47,498 nucleotides of DNA from a virus. The translations under genes and the position numbers were made by a program. A model generated the notes under the pieces. The model worked only from the letters and a program-made list of their open reading frames with translations. It was not told the DNA's origin and ran no database searches. Of the stretch, positions 1-8,630 are shown piece by piece (position 1 is the first letter of the stretch; each line of letters begins with the position of its first letter). The stretch spans positions 1 to 47,498 of the IMG/VR virus record IMGVR_UViG_3300047323_000127; one strand, written 5' to 3'.

Positions 1-183
1 GTCATCCTGACCAATCTCGGTCCCGGTGTTGCCTATGTCGGCTATGGAGCATCGGTGACGGTCGCTGCCGGCCATCCGCTCATTCCTAACGTCCCGGTAA
101 CGATGAACCTCAATGCCCAGACGGCGATTGCCGCAATCACGACCGGCGAAAACGCGCAGGTGCGCATTACTGCAGCGAAGTAA
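1..183 (+). CDS. 3' end of a small virion-associated protein (partial)
   Basis: The reading frame is open from base 1 to the TAA at 181-183 and encodes the last 60 residues of a protein whose start is off the window. The tail is rich in Val, Ala, Thr and Asn, has no membrane segment and looks like a beta-strand-rich virion protein. It stops 3 bases before the capsid protease gene, so it belongs to the head operon. Small proteins of this look sit next to capsid genes in many tailed phages. No precise function can be assigned. Confidence 0.7.
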   Translation, partial: VILTNLGPGVAYVGYGASVTVAAGHPLIPNVPVTMNLNAQTAIAAITTGENAQVRITAAK

Positions 184-186
184 GCC

Positions 187-1614
187 ATGCCAGAACCCTG
201 CAAATGCGGCGCGTGCAAATCGAAGCGCACAACCGACTCGATCACTACGACCGGTTTTTTCGCTGATGAGGAGCTAGGACCAAATCAGTCCGAGACCCCC
301 GAGGGTTACCTTATCTGCGAATCGGTGCCCATAGCGCGCACCGGCATTCAGGAATACGCCGACATCGAGTTCCCTGAACTTGAGGCTGGCCCGGACGGAA
401 TCATTTACGTCGAGCGCACGCCTGAAGTTGTGTTCGCCCCCGAAACGTTGGCGAGCCTGCTGGGAAAATCGGTAACGATCGGACATCCCAAAGAGTTCGT
501 TACGCCGGACACGTGGGCAGTTCTCACCAAAGGGACGATTCACAACCCGCGCCGCGGCGAGGGAGACCAAGACGACCTTCTGCTCGCCGACCTTCTGATC
601 ACCGACAAATTCGCAATCAACGAGGTCCGCAACAACGGCCTGCGCGGCATCAGCGTGGGATACGACGCCGACTATGAGCAAATCGCGCCGGGACGGGCGC
701 GGCAAACCACCATCGTGGCGAATCATGCGGCACTCGTGCCCAATCCGCGATGCGGTCCAGTTTGTTCCGTCCGTGATTCACGACACCCATCACTTGGAGA
801 ACCCCAGATGGCTATTAAGCAAGGCGCCGAGTCCCTCAAGGACAAGTTGCGCAAACTCTTCATGACGCGCGATTCGGAAGCCTTTGAAAAAGCGCTGTCT
901 GAGGAAGTCAAGGACGACGCTGGCATGGCTGAAAACGTGCCGGCGATCCACATTCACATGCCGGGTGCTGAAAAGGCCAACGCCTCGGAAGACACGAAGG
1001 ATGAAGACGCTCCGGTCGATCCGATGGCGCAAGTCATGGATTCGATCAAGGGCATTGCCGATTCGGTCGCTGCTCTGAGCGAGCGTATGGACAAATACGA
1101 ATCGGCTGGCGCAACCAAGGACTCGGACGAGGAAAAGAAGGACGAGACCAAGGACGCAGACGAGTCGGAAGAGAAGAAGGGCGAAACGAAAGACGAAGAT
1201 CCCGACGAGGACAACCCGAAGGACGACGTTTCGGCCACGAACGATTCCGCTTCCTTCCGCGACGAGTTCCAAGACGCCAAGGCCCGCGCTGAAATCCTCG
1301 CGCCTGGCGTGAAGCTGCCGACATTCGACGCCAAGCTTGACGGCAAGAAGACCGCCGACGCCATCTGCGTTCTGCGTCGCCGCGCTCTCCGTGCCTCGCT
1401 CGAGAACAGCAATGCTGACCTCGTGCGCGCCATCGTTGGCGATGCCGACGTTTCGAAGATGGATTGTGCCGCTGCAAAGATGGCCTTCCATGCCGCCTCG
1501 GAACTCGTCAAGCAGAAGAACAAGAGCGTCGCTCGAAAGACGACTGACGCTGCCGCAGAAGCAATCGATATCAACAAACGTCACGCCGATTTTTGGGCGA
1601 CCCGCAAAGCTTAA
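187..1614 (+). CDS. DUF2213 capsid maturation protease with C-terminal scaffold
   Basis: A 475-residue protein. Residues about 30-200 look like the DUF2213 phage protease domain. An IGHP motif (H100) and a GISVGY motif (S156) match the spacing of the His and Ser used by HK97-type prohead proteases, and a NHAALV motif follows at 179-184. From about residue 208 the protein becomes a charged Lys/Glu/Asp helix with a very acidic stretch (about 315-355), as expected for a scaffolding domain. It should cleave scaffold and itself during procapsid maturation. It is followed by the cement and capsid genes. The catalytic assignment is by motif analogy only. Confidence 0.85.
   Translation: MPEPCKCGACKSKRTTDSITTTGFFADEELGPNQSETPEGYLICESVPIARTGIQEYADIEFPELEAGPDGIIYVERTPEVVFAPETLASLLGKSVTIGHPKEFVTPDTWAVLTKGTIHNPRRGEGDQDDLLLADLLITDKFAINEVRNNGLRGISVGYDADYEQIAPGRARQTTIVANHAALVPNPRCGPVCSVRDSRHPSLGEPQMAIKQGAESLKDKLRKLFMTRDSEAFEKALSEEVKDDAGMAENVPAIHIHMPGAEKANASEDTKDEDAPVDPMAQVMDSIKGIADSVAALSERMDKYESAGATKDSDEEKKDETKDADESEEKKGETKDEDPDEDNPKDDVSATNDSASFRDEFQDAKARAEILAPGVKLPTFDAKLDGKKTADAICVLRRRALRASLENSNADLVRAIVGDADVSKMDCAAAKMAFHAASELVKQKNKSVARKTTDAAAEAIDINKRHADFWATRKA
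808..1614 (+). CDS. Probable nested scaffolding protein (internal start in the protease gene)
   Basis: An in-frame ATG at 808 (codon 208 of the protease) is preceded by GGAGA at 796-800 with a 7-base spacer, a good ribosome site. Translation from here would give a 268-residue acidic, helical protein consisting only of the scaffold domain. The same arrangement is known for lambda C/Nu3 and Mu I/Z. What is seen is the start and its ribosome site; its use is inferred. Confidence 0.55.
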   Translation: MAIKQGAESLKDKLRKLFMTRDSEAFEKALSEEVKDDAGMAENVPAIHIHMPGAEKANASEDTKDEDAPVDPMAQVMDSIKGIADSVAALSERMDKYESAGATKDSDEEKKDETKDADESEEKKGETKDEDPDEDNPKDDVSATNDSASFRDEFQDAKARAEILAPGVKLPTFDAKLDGKKTADAICVLRRRALRASLENSNADLVRAIVGDADVSKMDCAAAKMAFHAASELVKQKNKSVARKTTDAAAEAIDINKRHADFWATRKA

Positions 1615-1623
1615 GGAGCCGAC

Positions 1624-2130
1624 ATGCCCTCGTTGCAAGCTTATCAATTCCGCATGCCGGCTGGTTTCGCCGGTGACCTTCAACGCGCTGAAGTCGCGAC
1701 GATCGAGACTCAACTGATCGACTCTGCGACTCCGCCGACCGTGTTTGGCGTGGCCGTCAAATACGTATCGGGCAAGGTTCAGCCGATCAATCTGTCGGGC
1801 GACACTGCGGCACTCGTGCAAGGCGTGAACCTTCGCGTCTTCCCGATCCAGACGAACGGCACCGACCCGCTGGGTACGTCGACGCCGCCGACTTCGGGCG
1901 TGACCGACATCCTGAAGCGCGGCTACGTGATGGTGTCGCTCGGCGGTGTTGCTGCAGCAGCCAAGGGCGGCACCGTGTACGTGCGCGTTGCTACGCCGTC
2001 CGCCGGCAAGCCGCTCGGCGGCTTCGAAGCCGCTTCGGACACGACCAACACGATCGCGATGCCGTCGAACTGGTACTTCACCGGTCCTGCCGATGCATAT
2101 GGCATTACGGAGCTGGCGGTGAATATTTAG
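1624..2130 (+). CDS. Capsid cement/decoration protein
   Basis: A 168-residue protein rich in Gly, Thr and Val, without membrane segments, lying between the protease/scaffold gene and the major capsid gene. The N-terminal MPAGFAGD element and the many short predicted strands resemble phage structural cement proteins (Gp24-like) that occupy this position in DUF2184 phages. It would stabilise the expanded shell. The last 26 bases overlap the 3' end of the reversed homing endonuclease gene. The family call is from recognition, not a search. Confidence 0.6.
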   Translation: MPSLQAYQFRMPAGFAGDLQRAEVATIETQLIDSATPPTVFGVAVKYVSGKVQPINLSGDTAALVQGVNLRVFPIQTNGTDPLGTSTPPTSGVTDILKRGYVMVSLGGVAAAAKGGTVYVRVATPSAGKPLGGFEAASDTTNTIAMPSNWYFTGPADAYGITELAVNI

Positions 2131-2950
2131 GCTTTGCCCATTTGAGCCTGCCGCGCGACCATCCTGACGGGATTTCTGAGTCAGACCTAACAAAGGTCTG
2201 CTCTATCCCGTTGGTGATCCACATGCCTCCCTTGCGACTCTCTGAGATCTTGGAGTTTCTCTCTGGATTCGCATTGGCCTCGCGGACACCCGCCAGATGC
2301 TTCGCCTTGAATTCTGGATTGGCGTGATTCAGTTTCATCGTCACCGACTTTTTGGCTTGAATCTCGGGGTCATTATGGTAGGCCACGGTTGCCGCCATCA
2401 TGCGATCAAACCCTTCCGGCGTCATGGGCGCCCTATGACGATTGCGAAGCTTCTCTTTTGTTTCGGGGCGAGCTTGAGCCTTCCTGATGGCATCGCCTCG
2501 TTTCTTGGCAAGTTCTTTGTCGGCAGCGAGGCGCCGTCGATTCGCAATCGCCTCCGGCGTATTTCGGCCCGCGTACGCCGCCCTTCGAAACGCCTCGCCT
2601 CGCTTTCCGGCCTTGCTGCTATTGGCGATCACATTGAATCCGGTGTTGATGCTGTCGTGCAACACGATCAATTCCGATTCGATTCTCGTTAGACCGTCAG
2701 CGGTTTTGTCGAGTGTGTAGAAAAGCGGTGTAACCAAGAAGTTTTCGGCTCCGATTTCCGCAATTGCTTTGCCGAGTTTCGAGTACGCGCCTGAAGGCCG
2801 GGCGTGATCCCGGATGCGCTTCTCAAGGTCCCCGCTTATGCCGATGTAGACCATTCCGGTTTCAATGTGTGTGATCGCGTAAATGCCGGCACATTGTGTA
2901 GGGACGTTGTCGGTCAGGACTGTAAAGCCGTACCAGTTCTTAGTTTTCAT
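2105..2950 (-). CDS. GIY-YIG homing endonuclease with NUMOD-type DNA-binding tail
   Basis: Reversed relative to the head operon. The N-terminal nuclease domain shows GIY (22-24 from the chosen start), YIG (35-37), the following Arg, and a catalytic Glu in an ESELI motif about 55 residues later. The middle is Lys/Arg/Ala-rich repeated helical sequence typical of endonuclease DNA-binding modules. The C-terminus ends in the WITNG...GWSRGR segment common in phage homing enzymes. The start could be ATG 2950 or the upstream ATG 2989; neither has a strong ribosome site. It probably cuts alleles lacking the insertion and spreads by repair copying. No intron or intein boundary is visible, so it looks free-standing. 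Confidence 0.85.
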   Translation of the reverse strand: MKTKNWYGFTVLTDNVPTQCAGIYAITHIETGMVYIGISGDLEKRIRDHARPSGAYSKLGKAIAEIGAENFLVTPLFYTLDKTADGLTRIESELIVLHDSINTGFNVIANSSKAGKRGEAFRRAAYAGRNTPEAIANRRRLAADKELAKKRGDAIRKAQARPETKEKLRNRHRAPMTPEGFDRMMAATVAYHNDPEIQAKKSVTMKLNHANPEFKAKHLAGVREANANPERNSKISESRKGGMWITNGIEQTFVRSDSEIPSGWSRGRLKWAKPKYSPPAP

Positions 2951-3014
2951 ATCGATGTGGTGTGTGATCCTAAATAAATCATACAACATCTAATCATTGT
3001 TTTGAATCTCCTAA

Positions 3015-3036
3015 CCCCGCTTTTGCGGGTTTTTTT
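3015..3036 (+). terminator. Intrinsic terminator just upstream of the capsid gene
   Basis: CCCGC, a TTTT loop, GCGGG and then seven T residues form a short rho-independent terminator for rightward transcription. It lies only 24 bases before the capsid start codon, between the reversed endonuclease gene and the capsid ribosome site. Confidence 0.7.
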
Positions 3037-3059
3037 ACGCCTACACAAAGGTGGGATTA

Positions 3060-4127
3060 ATGAGTAAGTACAGCAAGTCTTTTTTGGCTAGCGCTGCCGC
3101 AATTGCAATGGCTTCGCCGCGCACGGTTCGGCAATACACGACCGACGGCATGATGACGTATGACCAGGCAACGCTCGACTCGACCGGCGTATTCCTGATC
3201 GGCCAGCTCGAACGTCTGGACCAGACGCTCAACGAGCCGCTCGTCGAATTCACCTGGTCGCGCGACATCGACATCCGCACGGACGTTTCGCCGGCTGACG
3301 AGCTCGCGTCGTTCACGAACTCGGCATTCGCTATGTCGGGTGGCATGACGCCGGGTGGCATCAACTGGATTTCGAACGAAGCCAACGCGATCGCTGGACC
3401 GTCGCTGGACATCGGCAAGACCGCACAGGCAATGCGCCTGTGGGGTGCTGAAGTCAAGTACACCGTTCCCGAACTGGTGAAGGCGCAAGCCCTCGGCCAG
3501 CCGGTCGATGCGCAGAAGGTTGAGGGCATGAACCTCAAGCGCAATATGGACTTGGACAACCTCGTCTATTTTGGTGATGCGACGATCGGCACGGCTGGCC
3601 TCGTCAACTCGACTTCGATCATCACGCCGTCGAACGTGGCGAACGGTGCTAGCACCACGCCGCAGTGGACGACCAAGACTCCGGCTGAAATCCTGAAGGA
3701 CGTCAACGAAATCTTGACGACCAGTTGGCAGAATGCAGGCTGGAAGGTGATGCCGAACCGTCTGCTCGTACCGCCGGCACAGTATGGCTACCTCGCGTCG
3801 ACGATGGTCAACACCGCGGCGAACTACTCGATTCTGACGTACCTGCTCGAGAACAACATCTGCACGAAGTCGGGCACGAAACTGGAAATCTTGCCGCTGA
3901 AGTGGCTGATCGGCGCGGGCGTGGGCGGCACGCCGGGTACGCTCGGCACGGTGGACCGTATGGTCGCGTACAACAAGGACAAGAAGTATGTCCAGTACCC
4001 GATGACGGAACTGCAGCGCACGCCGCTGGAATATCGTTCGCTCTATCAAATTACTACTTATTGGGCACGTATGGGCCAGGTGGAGTTTCGATATAGCACT
4101 ACGGTCAGTTACAGAGACGCAATCTAA
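3060..4127 (+). CDS. Major capsid protein, DUF2184 family
   Basis: A 355-residue protein. ATG 3060 is chosen because AAGGTGG (3048-3054) sits 5 bases upstream; the GTG at 3051 is less likely. The sequence resembles DUF2184 capsid subunits (HK97-like fold): an N-terminal arm, a LDNLVYFGD element near residue 172 and a C-terminal domain ending in TTVSYRDAI. It is the expected main shell protein of this phage type and should be highly expressed. Its own leader follows a terminator hairpin. Confidence 0.88.
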   Translation: MSKYSKSFLASAAAIAMASPRTVRQYTTDGMMTYDQATLDSTGVFLIGQLERLDQTLNEPLVEFTWSRDIDIRTDVSPADELASFTNSAFAMSGGMTPGGINWISNEANAIAGPSLDIGKTAQAMRLWGAEVKYTVPELVKAQALGQPVDAQKVEGMNLKRNMDLDNLVYFGDATIGTAGLVNSTSIITPSNVANGASTTPQWTTKTPAEILKDVNEILTTSWQNAGWKVMPNRLLVPPAQYGYLASTMVNTAANYSILTYLLENNICTKSGTKLEILPLKWLIGAGVGGTPGTLGTVDRMVAYNKDKKYVQYPMTELQRTPLEYRSLYQITTYWARMGQVEFRYSTTVSYRDAI

Positions 4128-4183
4128 CCGGTTGCCGGGTGTTGTTGCAGGTTGACGACCCCGGCAGTTTCGCGGAGCATAAG

Positions 4184-4366
4184 ATGACACGCATCGCCAA
4201 TCAGGATTTCACCCTGCTGCGCGACGATAGCCGGCCTCTCTATTTCAAGGCTGGCGACGAGATTCCCGCAGATTACGAGTCGCACTGGTTCGTGCTGCAT
4301 CACACTGACGAGGTTGCTGCCGCCAAGGCGGAGCCGCGCAAAACCGATCGCCCCGCTAAATCATGA
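4184..4366 (+). CDS. Small head-region protein, STY1053-like
   Basis: A 60-residue protein. ATG 4184 is preferred over GTG 4139 because GGAG lies 6 bases upstream. The pattern FTL..D...L.F..GD..IP.D...HWFV.HH resembles small phage-associated proteins of the STY1053 type found between capsid and connector genes. The gene ends in an ATGA overlap with the next gene, so the two are translationally coupled. Function unknown. Confidence 0.6.
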   Translation: MTRIANQDFTLLRDDSRPLYFKAGDEIPADYESHWFVLHHTDEVAAAKAEPRKTDRPAKS

Positions 4367-4764
4367 CCGTCACGCCCGCTCAGCTACGCACAGATTTCCC
4401 AGAATTCAACGATCCTACGCGTTATCCGGATTCGTTGATCCAGACGTGGCTGACGGTGGCGGCATCGTTGGTGAATGCTGATCGGTGGGTGGAACTGACC
4501 AACATCGGTATTGAGCTCGTCACGGCGCATCACCTCGTCCTGTCCGTGCGCGACCAGACCGCTGCCGCTGTCGGCGGCGTTCCCGGTGTGATGACCGGGC
4601 CGACGTCGGCCAAGGCGGTCGATAAGGTCAGCACGAGTTACGACACGGGTGCTGCGGCGCTGGATGGCGGCGGCTTCTGGAACCTCACCAGCTACGGTGC
4701 GCGCTACCTCTCGCTGGCGCGCATGTTCGGCGCGGGCGGCTTGCAGATCAACGGGTATTGCTGA
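4363..4764 (+). CDS. DUF4054 head-tail connector (adaptor) protein
   Basis: A 133-residue protein starting in the ATGA overlap. The N-terminal TPAQLRTDFPEF and later NADRW and W.LTSYGARYLSLARMFGAGG segments match DUF4054, the family following the capsid gene in related myophages and thought to form the first connector ring under the portal. No catalytic motif is expected. Confidence 0.82.
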   Translation: MTVTPAQLRTDFPEFNDPTRYPDSLIQTWLTVAASLVNADRWVELTNIGIELVTAHHLVLSVRDQTAAAVGGVPGVMTGPTSAKAVDKVSTSYDTGAAALDGGGFWNLTSYGARYLSLARMFGAGGLQINGYC

Positions 4765-4771
4765 GAGCAAC

Positions 4772-5338
4772 ATGAAATCTGGCGCAACGATGACGACCGA
4801 CAAGATGAAGTCGATCATCGACGCCATCAACAAGTTGACGAAAAAGGATGTGCTCGTCGGCATCCCTGATAGCGCTCCCGAGCGTACTGACACACCTATC
4901 ACCAATGCCCAGATCGGCTATGTGATGGAGACGGGCTCTCCTGAGCATAACGTCCCTGCCCGACCGTTCCTTGTGCCTGGCGTCGCCGACGTGCAGGACC
5001 AATGCGCCGACCGGCTTGGCAAGGCTGCAGACGCAGCGCTAGGCGGAAACTTGTCTGGCGCAGAGCGGCAAATGACGGCAGCCGGCTTGATCGCAGAGTC
5101 GTCCGTCAAGAAAAAGATCGGCAGCAACATTCCTCCCGCCCTCTCGCCCGAGACGATCCGAAATCGTCACAGGAGCCGGCAGACGCAGAGCATGCGCCCG
5201 GAGGAAAAGGAATATCTGAAGTCTGTCGATTCGGGCACTGATCCGGCGCAGGCTCAGACCGAGGCCGGCATAATTCCGTTGATTAACAGCGGCGCGCTTC
5301 GCAACGCCATTACACACGTCGTCCGCGACAAAGACTAG
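4772..5338 (+). CDS. HK97 gp10 / Mu gpG-like tail completion protein
   Basis: A 188-residue protein. ATG 4772 is selected because GAGAG sits 4 bases upstream. It carries the hallmark of the gp10/gpG group: VGIPD, then NAQIGYVMETGSPEHNVPARPFL (residues about 27-68), the segment that reads as N-A-x-I...E-x-G-S...I-P-x-R-P-F-L in the family. The C-terminal INSGALRNAITHVV is also typical. It should act in head-tail joining or tail completion. Confidence 0.78.
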   Translation: MKSGATMTTDKMKSIIDAINKLTKKDVLVGIPDSAPERTDTPITNAQIGYVMETGSPEHNVPARPFLVPGVADVQDQCADRLGKAADAALGGNLSGAERQMTAAGLIAESSVKKKIGSNIPPALSPETIRNRHRSRQTQSMRPEEKEYLKSVDSGTDPAQAQTEAGIIPLINSGALRNAITHVVRDKD

Positions 5339-5340
5339 CC

Positions 5341-5727
5341 ATGCCGCCACTTTTGGATGTCAGCGAAATTTTGCTCGACGCAGATTTCGTCGATAGCCTC
5401 GTCTGCGCGCGGCAAAAGCAGACCGTCGACGACAACGGCATAGCGACGGACTCCGCCATCTCGACGCCCTTCTACGGCGTGGTGACGAACAACAGCGGCG
5501 ATATGCTGATGCGCCTCGCGCAAGGGTCGCATATCAACGGCTCGATCACGGTACATAGCCGGTTCCTGCTGCAGGCTGGTAGCGATGGGCAGGATGCGGA
5601 TATCGTGACGTGGAATGGTCGCGCTTATACCGTTACCAACGTGGGCGACTGGTCCCGTTTTGGGATCGGCTTCACCGCAGCGAACTGCGAACTGATTCCG
5701 CTGTCGGGAGGTTCAAATGGCGGGTGA
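5341..5727 (+). CDS. Head-tail joining (neck) protein
   Basis: A 128-residue, strand-rich protein two bases after the previous stop and overlapping the next gene by 11 bases. It holds position between the gp10-like protein and the tail terminator, where myophages of this type encode a small neck or stopper protein. A DIVTWNGRAYTVTNVGDWSRFG segment resembles head-closure proteins of the SPP1 gp16/HK97 gp9 type. Assignment rests mostly on context. Confidence 0.55.
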   Translation: MPPLLDVSEILLDADFVDSLVCARQKQTVDDNGIATDSAISTPFYGVVTNNSGDMLMRLAQGSHINGSITVHSRFLLQAGSDGQDADIVTWNGRAYTVTNVGDWSRFGIGFTAANCELIPLSGGSNGG

Positions 5728-6292
5728 TTCAAGCATCGCCGGTTATTTGCAGCCGACCGGTGCTGCACCGCCTGAAGACGCGGGCCTAGATTCGATCTTT
5801 CAGAAGCTCATCATCGGACTGACGGGCCTACCCGGAAACATGGTGCGCCCTCGCTGGCAGTCGACTGTGCCGAAGCAGCCCGAACCGGCGACGAACTGGT
5901 GCGCGGTCGGCGTGACGGGCATCGAGCACGACGCGAACTCGTACGAGCAACTTAACCCCGCGGGTAACGAAACGTTCATCCGGCACGAGATCATCTCTGT
6001 ACTGTGCAGTTTCTACGGCGCGAATGCGCTGAACTTCGCTTCGCAGGCACGCGACGGCATGTACGTGCAGCAGAACAATTCGACGCTCGATCAGTTCGAA
6101 ATGGGACTGGTGGAAGTTGGATCGATCGTCACTGCCCCCGCCCTGATTAATCAGCAATGGGTAAGGCGGTTCGATCTGAGCATGCGAATCCGCCGTCGAG
6201 TTGTCCGCACGTACCCGATTCTCACCATCCTGTCCGCACAGGCGACGGTCGATTCTGACCCGCGCACCGAGACGATCATCGTCGACCAGTAA
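5717..6292 (+). CDS. Tail terminator (neck gp12-like, LIC_12616 type)
   Basis: A 191-residue protein with a strong ribosome site (GGGAGG, 5 bases from ATG 5717) inside the end of the preceding gene. The LPGNMVRPRWQ...PKQP...NWCAVGV start and the later RHE...CSFYG, GL..VG segments match the neck-terminator family that precedes the DUF3383 sheath gene. It should cap the tail tube and sheath before head joining. Confidence 0.72.
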   Translation: MAGDSSIAGYLQPTGAAPPEDAGLDSIFQKLIIGLTGLPGNMVRPRWQSTVPKQPEPATNWCAVGVTGIEHDANSYEQLNPAGNETFIRHEIISVLCSFYGANALNFASQARDGMYVQQNNSTLDQFEMGLVEVGSIVTAPALINQQWVRRFDLSMRIRRRVVRTYPILTILSAQATVDSDPRTETIIVDQ

Positions 6293-6315
6293 CACCTTCA
6301 CGCAACGATTTCTAG

Positions 6316-6339
6316 GCCCGCCACTGTGCGGGCTTTTTT
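6316..6339 (+). terminator. Intrinsic terminator upstream of the sheath gene
   Basis: GCCCGC, a six-base loop, GCGGGC and six T residues. It ends the connector gene block and lies 18 bases before the tail sheath start codon. Confidence 0.8.
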
Positions 6340-6356
6340 CATTGGGAACCCACTAA

Positions 6357-8171
6357 ATGACGACGAGTCAACTTCCTATCTCTCGCTTGATTCAGGGGAC
6401 AGTGAATCTGTCGCCGAACGCGGCGCAGGCGCAGAACCTGAATACCGAGTTGATTCTTGGCTCGTCGCCTGTGATCGACGTCGCATCCCGTATGCGCGAG
6501 TACTTCAGTTCGCCGGCAGTCGCCGCGGACTTTGGCACGACGGCGCCTGAATATCTCGCTGCAGTGGCGTGGTTCGGCCAGTCGCCCCAACCGGCCAACG
6601 TGCTGATCGGTCGCTGGGCGCAAACCGCCACGAACGCGCAACTGTTCGGCGCTACGCTGTCGACGGCTCAACAGGCAATCGCGAACTTCACCGCGATCAC
6701 GACGCCGGCATTCTCGATCACGATCAACGGTTCGCCGTTCACCATCTCGCCGGCCAGCTTCGGCTCGTCGGTCAATCTGAACGGCATCGCAGCGCTGATC
6801 CAGACGGCTCTCGCTGCGGCCGTCGCAGGTTCGACGTGCGTCTGGAATTCGAGTTTCGCGCAATTCATCATCACGGACGGCACGACGGGCGCAACGTCGA
6901 CGCTGAGCTTCGCCTCGGCTCCGACTGCGTACGGTGCGATCACGTTCGCCGTGAACCCGACCGCTGCGGCCACGATCACGATCGGCGGAACTCTCGTTAC
7001 GTTCGTCACGTCGCTGACGACCGGAAATCAGATCCTGATCGGCGCGAACCTCGCGGCGACGCTGGCGAATGCGGTCACGTTCCTGAACCAGTCCGCTGAC
7101 ACGAATCTGGTCAAGGCAACGTACTCGGTCAATCAGGCTGGCACGGCAATCCAGGTCGTCTACAAGACGCCTGGCGCATCGGGCAATACGTTCACGCTGG
7201 CCGCATCGGTTGCAACGCCTTCTGGCGCGACCCTGACGGGCGGCAGCGGTACGGACATCTCCGCCCTGCTCGGCATGACCTCGGCATCGTCGGGCGCATT
7301 CGTCGCCAACGGTGTTGCTGCTGAAACGGCGGTTGCTGCTGCGGCTCTGTTCGATAACCAGTTCGGCCAGCAATGGTACGGCCTGACGGTGCCGCAAGCG
7401 ACGGATGCCGATCACCTCGCGCTCGCTGCATTCATCGAGTCGACGAACAACAAGCACTTTTATGGCGTCACGACGCAGGAAGCGGGCGTTCTGACATCGC
7501 AAAGCACGACCGACATCGCCGCACAGCTTCAGACGCTCGGCTACAACAAGACGTGTACGCAGTTCTCGAGCAACAGCGCGTATGCGGTGAACTCGCTGCT
7601 TGGCCGCCAGTTGACTGTCGACTACGACGGCAACAACACGGTCATCACGCTGCAGTTCAAGCAGGAGCCGGGTGTCGCGCCGGAAACGCTCAACGCCACG
7701 CAGATGAACGCCCTCGAAGGCAAGAACTGCAACGTGTTCGTCGCGTACAACAACGGCACCGCGATCATCGAGCCGGCCAAGGTCGCATCGGGCGAGTACA
7801 TCGACACGATCGTAGGCATGGATGCGTTCCTGATCGACGTGCAAAACGCGCTGTTCAATCGCCTGTTCACCAGCACGACGAAGATCCCGCAGACGGATGC
7901 GGGCATGCACATCCTCGCAACCGACATCGAAGGCGTCTGCCAGCAGTACGTCAACAACGGCCTGTTCGCGCCTGGTGTGTGGAATAGCGGTGGCTTCGGC
8001 ACGCTGAATCAAGGCGACTTCCTGCCGAAGGGCTACTACGTCTTCCAGCCGCCCGTCGCATCGCAAAGCCAGGCCGACCGCGCCGCGCGCAAGTCGGTGC
8101 CGTTCCAGATCGCTGTAAAGCTGGCCGGTGCAGTTCATACGATCGACTTCGCCGTGACCGTCAATCAATAA
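6357..8171 (+). CDS. Contractile tail sheath protein, DUF3383 family
   Basis: A 604-residue protein starting MTTSQLPISRLIQGTVNLSP, which resembles DUF3383 sheaths. Residues about 80-100 hold the P..VLIGRW motif that follows the N-terminal handle domain. The middle has two Thr/Ala-rich beta domains and a C-terminal core ending in AVHTIDFAVTVNQ, expected to wrap the tube. Presence of this gene defines the particle as a myovirus. It follows a terminator and precedes the tube gene by 12 bases. Confidence 0.88.
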   Translation: MTTSQLPISRLIQGTVNLSPNAAQAQNLNTELILGSSPVIDVASRMREYFSSPAVAADFGTTAPEYLAAVAWFGQSPQPANVLIGRWAQTATNAQLFGATLSTAQQAIANFTAITTPAFSITINGSPFTISPASFGSSVNLNGIAALIQTALAAAVAGSTCVWNSSFAQFIITDGTTGATSTLSFASAPTAYGAITFAVNPTAAATITIGGTLVTFVTSLTTGNQILIGANLAATLANAVTFLNQSADTNLVKATYSVNQAGTAIQVVYKTPGASGNTFTLAASVATPSGATLTGGSGTDISALLGMTSASSGAFVANGVAAETAVAAAALFDNQFGQQWYGLTVPQATDADHLALAAFIESTNNKHFYGVTTQEAGVLTSQSTTDIAAQLQTLGYNKTCTQFSSNSAYAVNSLLGRQLTVDYDGNNTVITLQFKQEPGVAPETLNATQMNALEGKNCNVFVAYNNGTAIIEPAKVASGEYIDTIVGMDAFLIDVQNALFNRLFTSTTKIPQTDAGMHILATDIEGVCQQYVNNGLFAPGVWNSGGFGTLNQGDFLPKGYYVFQPPVASQSQADRAARKSVPFQIAVKLAGAVHTIDFAVTVNQ

Positions 8172-8183
8172 GCGAGATAACAC

Positions 8184-8627
8184 ATGAGCACTTACAGTTT
8201 TCAAGATGTGGCGTCGACCCTTACCGGCCCCGGCGGTTCGATCACGCTGGGTGACGGCGCGGGCGATGCAAAAGAAGGCATTACGATCGAATTCGTCGAG
8301 AACGCCAACACGATGGTCATCGGGGCCGATGGTTCGGTGATGCACAGTCTGAATCCGGGCAAAGGTGGCCGCGCCACGGTGCGCCTGCTCAAGACGTCGC
8401 CGACGAACGGCAAGCTATCAGCGATGTACAACTTCCAGCGCACGAGCTCGGCCAACTGGGGCCAAGGCGTGCTGGCGATATCGGACATCGTTCGCGGCGA
8501 ACAGTATTCCTGCCAGCAGGTCGCGTTCTCGAAGTTCCCGAACAACACCTACGCAATGGAAGCCGGCACGATCGAATGGGTGTTCGACATCGGCGTAATG
8601 GACCCCGCTCTCAGTATCGGGGTGTAA
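8184..8627 (+). CDS. Tail tube protein, DUF3277 family
   Basis: A 147-residue protein. The start MSTYSFQDVASTLTGPGG, the central LKTSPTN and the C-terminal GTIEWVF segment are characteristic of DUF3277 tube proteins, which follow DUF3383 sheaths. It should assemble the inner tube used for DNA delivery. Confidence 0.88.
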   Translation: MSTYSFQDVASTLTGPGGSITLGDGAGDAKEGITIEFVENANTMVIGADGSVMHSLNPGKGGRATVRLLKTSPTNGKLSAMYNFQRTSSANWGQGVLAISDIVRGEQYSCQQVAFSKFPNNTYAMEAGTIEWVFDIGVMDPALSIGV

Positions 8628-8630
8628 CCC

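Noticed and set aside
790-2193. 467-codon minus-strand open frame across the protease/scaffold and cement genes
   Set aside because: Composition is dominated by Arg, His and Val, typical of antisense frames. The plus-strand genes have recognisable families and ribosome sites.
6339-8345. 668-codon open frame on the minus strand antisense to the sheath gene
   Set aside because: Very Arg-rich and low in normal domain composition; it mirrors the codon bias of the strong DUF3383 sheath gene on the plus strand, so it is a GC-rich shadow frame.
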